A stretch of 6,789 nucleotides of DNA from CAZLGC01 sp964559275 (GTDB taxonomy: Bacteria; Patescibacteriota; CALEFQ01): contig CAZLGC010000048.1 in NCBI GenBank assembly GCA_964559275.1, positions 1 through 6,789 on the forward strand, in the 5' to 3' direction. The translations under genes and the position numbers were made by a program. Below, piece by piece: positions 5,611-6,789 of the stretch (the first letter of the stretch is position 1; each line of letters opens with the position of its first letter). Under the pieces are notes generated by a model that worked only from the letters and a program-made list of their open reading frames with translations, made no database searches and was not told where the DNA came from.

Positions 5611-6789
5611 ATGAAAAACCAAAAGCTCTTTGTTGGAGTAATTGTTGGCATCGTGCTAGTTTTTGGCTTCCTGTCATTTAGCAGTAGTGCCCAGGCGGCC
5701 GGCACCCAGGCGAATATTTTCGATCTGGCTAACATTGAGGCGGAACGCGGTTTTTATCCTTACGGCGAAAGCTATGATAAGGGCGTGGCGGTAGCCGTTG
5801 GTGATGTTACCGGTGATGGTATTGAAGAAATTGTAACTTCCTCCGGGAATGGTGCCCCTACTCATATTCGTGTTTTTGATACTGGTGGTAATGCTCTAAG
5901 CTGGAATGTGTTTCCATTTGTAGAACAATATCGTGGTGGTGGGTCGGTCGCTATCGGCGATACTGATGGAGACGGGATTAACGAAATTATTGTCAGCCCG
6001 GTTGGCAGCAATAGCGGGCCGTTGGTGCGGGTTTATCAATACGGTGAAGATGAACCGGAACAGAGCTTCTACGTTTTCAACGAGGGTTTCCGTGGCGGGA
6101 TTCAAATAGCCGCTGGTGATACCAACAAGAACGGTAAAGCTGAGATCATCGCGGCCACCGCCTCACAGCGAGGGAACGTCGCGGTTTATTCCGGCACGGG
6201 AACTTTTATAGGTTTATCTTACTTTCCCTTCGGTCCCGAGTTCACTGCCGGCCTGGATGTGGCGGCGGGAGACGTGACCGGTAACGGCAAGGCGGATATC
6301 ATTATCGGTTCTCAGGGTATGACCACCAGCCGAGTGAAGGTTTACCGCGCTGATGCTTCCCAGGAAATTCTGGGTGATTTCCTGGCCTATGGCGAATCAT
6401 TCGTCGGCGGAGTCAATGTGGCGGTGGCAGACGTTGACAGTAACGGTCGTAGCGACATTGTGACCGGCGTAGCCAGCAATGGTAAACCACATGTTTTAGC
6501 TTTCACTGTTGCTGGTGAACCAGTTAACTATCTAAATTTCTTCCCTCTACCCGAAACCGAAACCGGAGGCGTTAATATTGGCGGAGACGGCAGTTGGTTT
6601 GTTACCGCTCCGGCCAAACATTCCCTGGGATCGGATATCTGTAAGTACAAATCCTGTGTAGCGCTGACATTTGACGACGGCGGTTCCAGTAACGGGTCTT
6701 TTGAAAGTATTTTGGATACTCTAGCTGCCCATGAAGTCAAAGCGACTTTTTTCCTAATTGGGCGCTGGATGGACGGCAACCGGGCAATG
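5611..6789 (+). CDS. Secreted FG-GAP beta-propeller protein with C-terminal NodB polysaccharide deacetylase domain (3' end outside window)
   Basis: Open to the window edge: 393 codons with no stop. A signal peptide is clear: MKNQK, a hydrophobic core at 6-21 and AQA at 27-29 before the likely cleavage site. Then come six repeats of about 52 residues, each starting near an aromatic-Pro-aromatic step (YPY 49, FPF 101, FYVF 153, FPF 205, FLAY 257, FFPL 310). Five have calcium loops of FG-GAP/VCBS type, starting at D65 (DVTGDGIEE), D117 (DTDGDGINE), D170, D221 and D274; the sixth has only D326 at the expected place. From about 348 the NodB domain begins: VALTFDDG (350-357), with likely catalytic base D355 and metal ligand D356, then ATFFLIG (378-384). 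The later His metal ligands lie outside. It probably deacetylates peptidoglycan or another N-acetylated glycan at the cell surface. It follows secA by 35 bases with no terminator and no Shine-Dalgarno site, so it may be cotranscribed. C344 and C349 could form a disulfide. Confidence 0.9.
   Translation, partial: MKNQKLFVGVIVGIVLVFGFLSFSSSAQAAGTQANIFDLANIEAERGFYPYGESYDKGVAVAVGDVTGDGIEEIVTSSGNGAPTHIRVFDTGGNALSWNVFPFVEQYRGGGSVAIGDTDGDGINEIIVSPVGSNSGPLVRVYQYGEDEPEQSFYVFNEGFRGGIQIAAGDTNKNGKAEIIAATASQRGNVAVYSGTGTFIGLSYFPFGPEFTAGLDVAAGDVTGNGKADIIIGSQGMTTSRVKVYRADASQEILGDFLAYGESFVGGVNVAVADVDSNGRSDIVTGVASNGKPHVLAFTVAGEPVNYLNFFPLPETETGGVNIGGDGSWFVTAPAKHSLGSDICKYKSCVALTFDDGGSSNGSFESILDTLAAHEVKATFFLIGRWMDGNRAM

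Overview
The window looks like a piece of a small-genome bacterium, most likely a member of the Candidate Phyla Radiation (Patescibacteria). This is inferred from style, not proven: compact, mostly monocistronic genes, an FG-GAP/NodB surface protein, an insertion-bearing SecA, and a mix of genes with perfect Shine-Dalgarno sites and genes with none. All complete genes read through with the standard bacterial code. The recognisable genes are housekeeping and cell-envelope genes. I see no phage, transposon, CRISPR array, tRNA or rRNA.

Layout. The left edge carries the C-terminal end of an RsuA/RluB-type rRNA pseudouridine synthase (+ strand). It converges on three minus-strand genes: an acidic 163-residue protein of unknown function (402-893), a D-alanyl-D-alanine carboxypeptidase (1006-1968) and a PgeF/YfiH-type 'laccase domain' protein (2043-2774). 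Each of the three appears to be its own transcription unit, with its own promoter and hairpin terminator. At both internal junctions the terminator of one gene lies just upstream of the next gene's promoter. A short divergent promoter region (2775-2893) separates pgeF from secA (2894-5575, + strand). SecA is followed after 35 bases, without a terminator, by a secreted protein that runs off the right edge (5611-6789). That protein has a signal peptide, six beta-propeller repeats of about 52 residues (five with intact calcium loops) and the start of a NodB polysaccharide deacetylase domain. It has no stop codon in the window.

How the genes may work together. PgeF (peptidoglycan precursor fidelity), the carboxypeptidase (stem-peptide trimming), SecA (export) and the NodB protein (glycan deacetylation) all act on building or modifying the envelope. 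SecA would export both the carboxypeptidase and the deacetylase. This link is inferred from proximity only.

Most notable points: (i) the carboxypeptidase has a near-consensus promoter placed so close to its start codon that its mRNA should be leaderless; (ii) the 163-residue unknown gene is a self-contained cassette with a richer G+C content; (iii) SecA carries an A-rich, repeat-bearing insertion of roughly 25 residues at the scaffold/wing junction; (iv) the right-edge gene fuses a calcium-loop propeller to a deacetylase.
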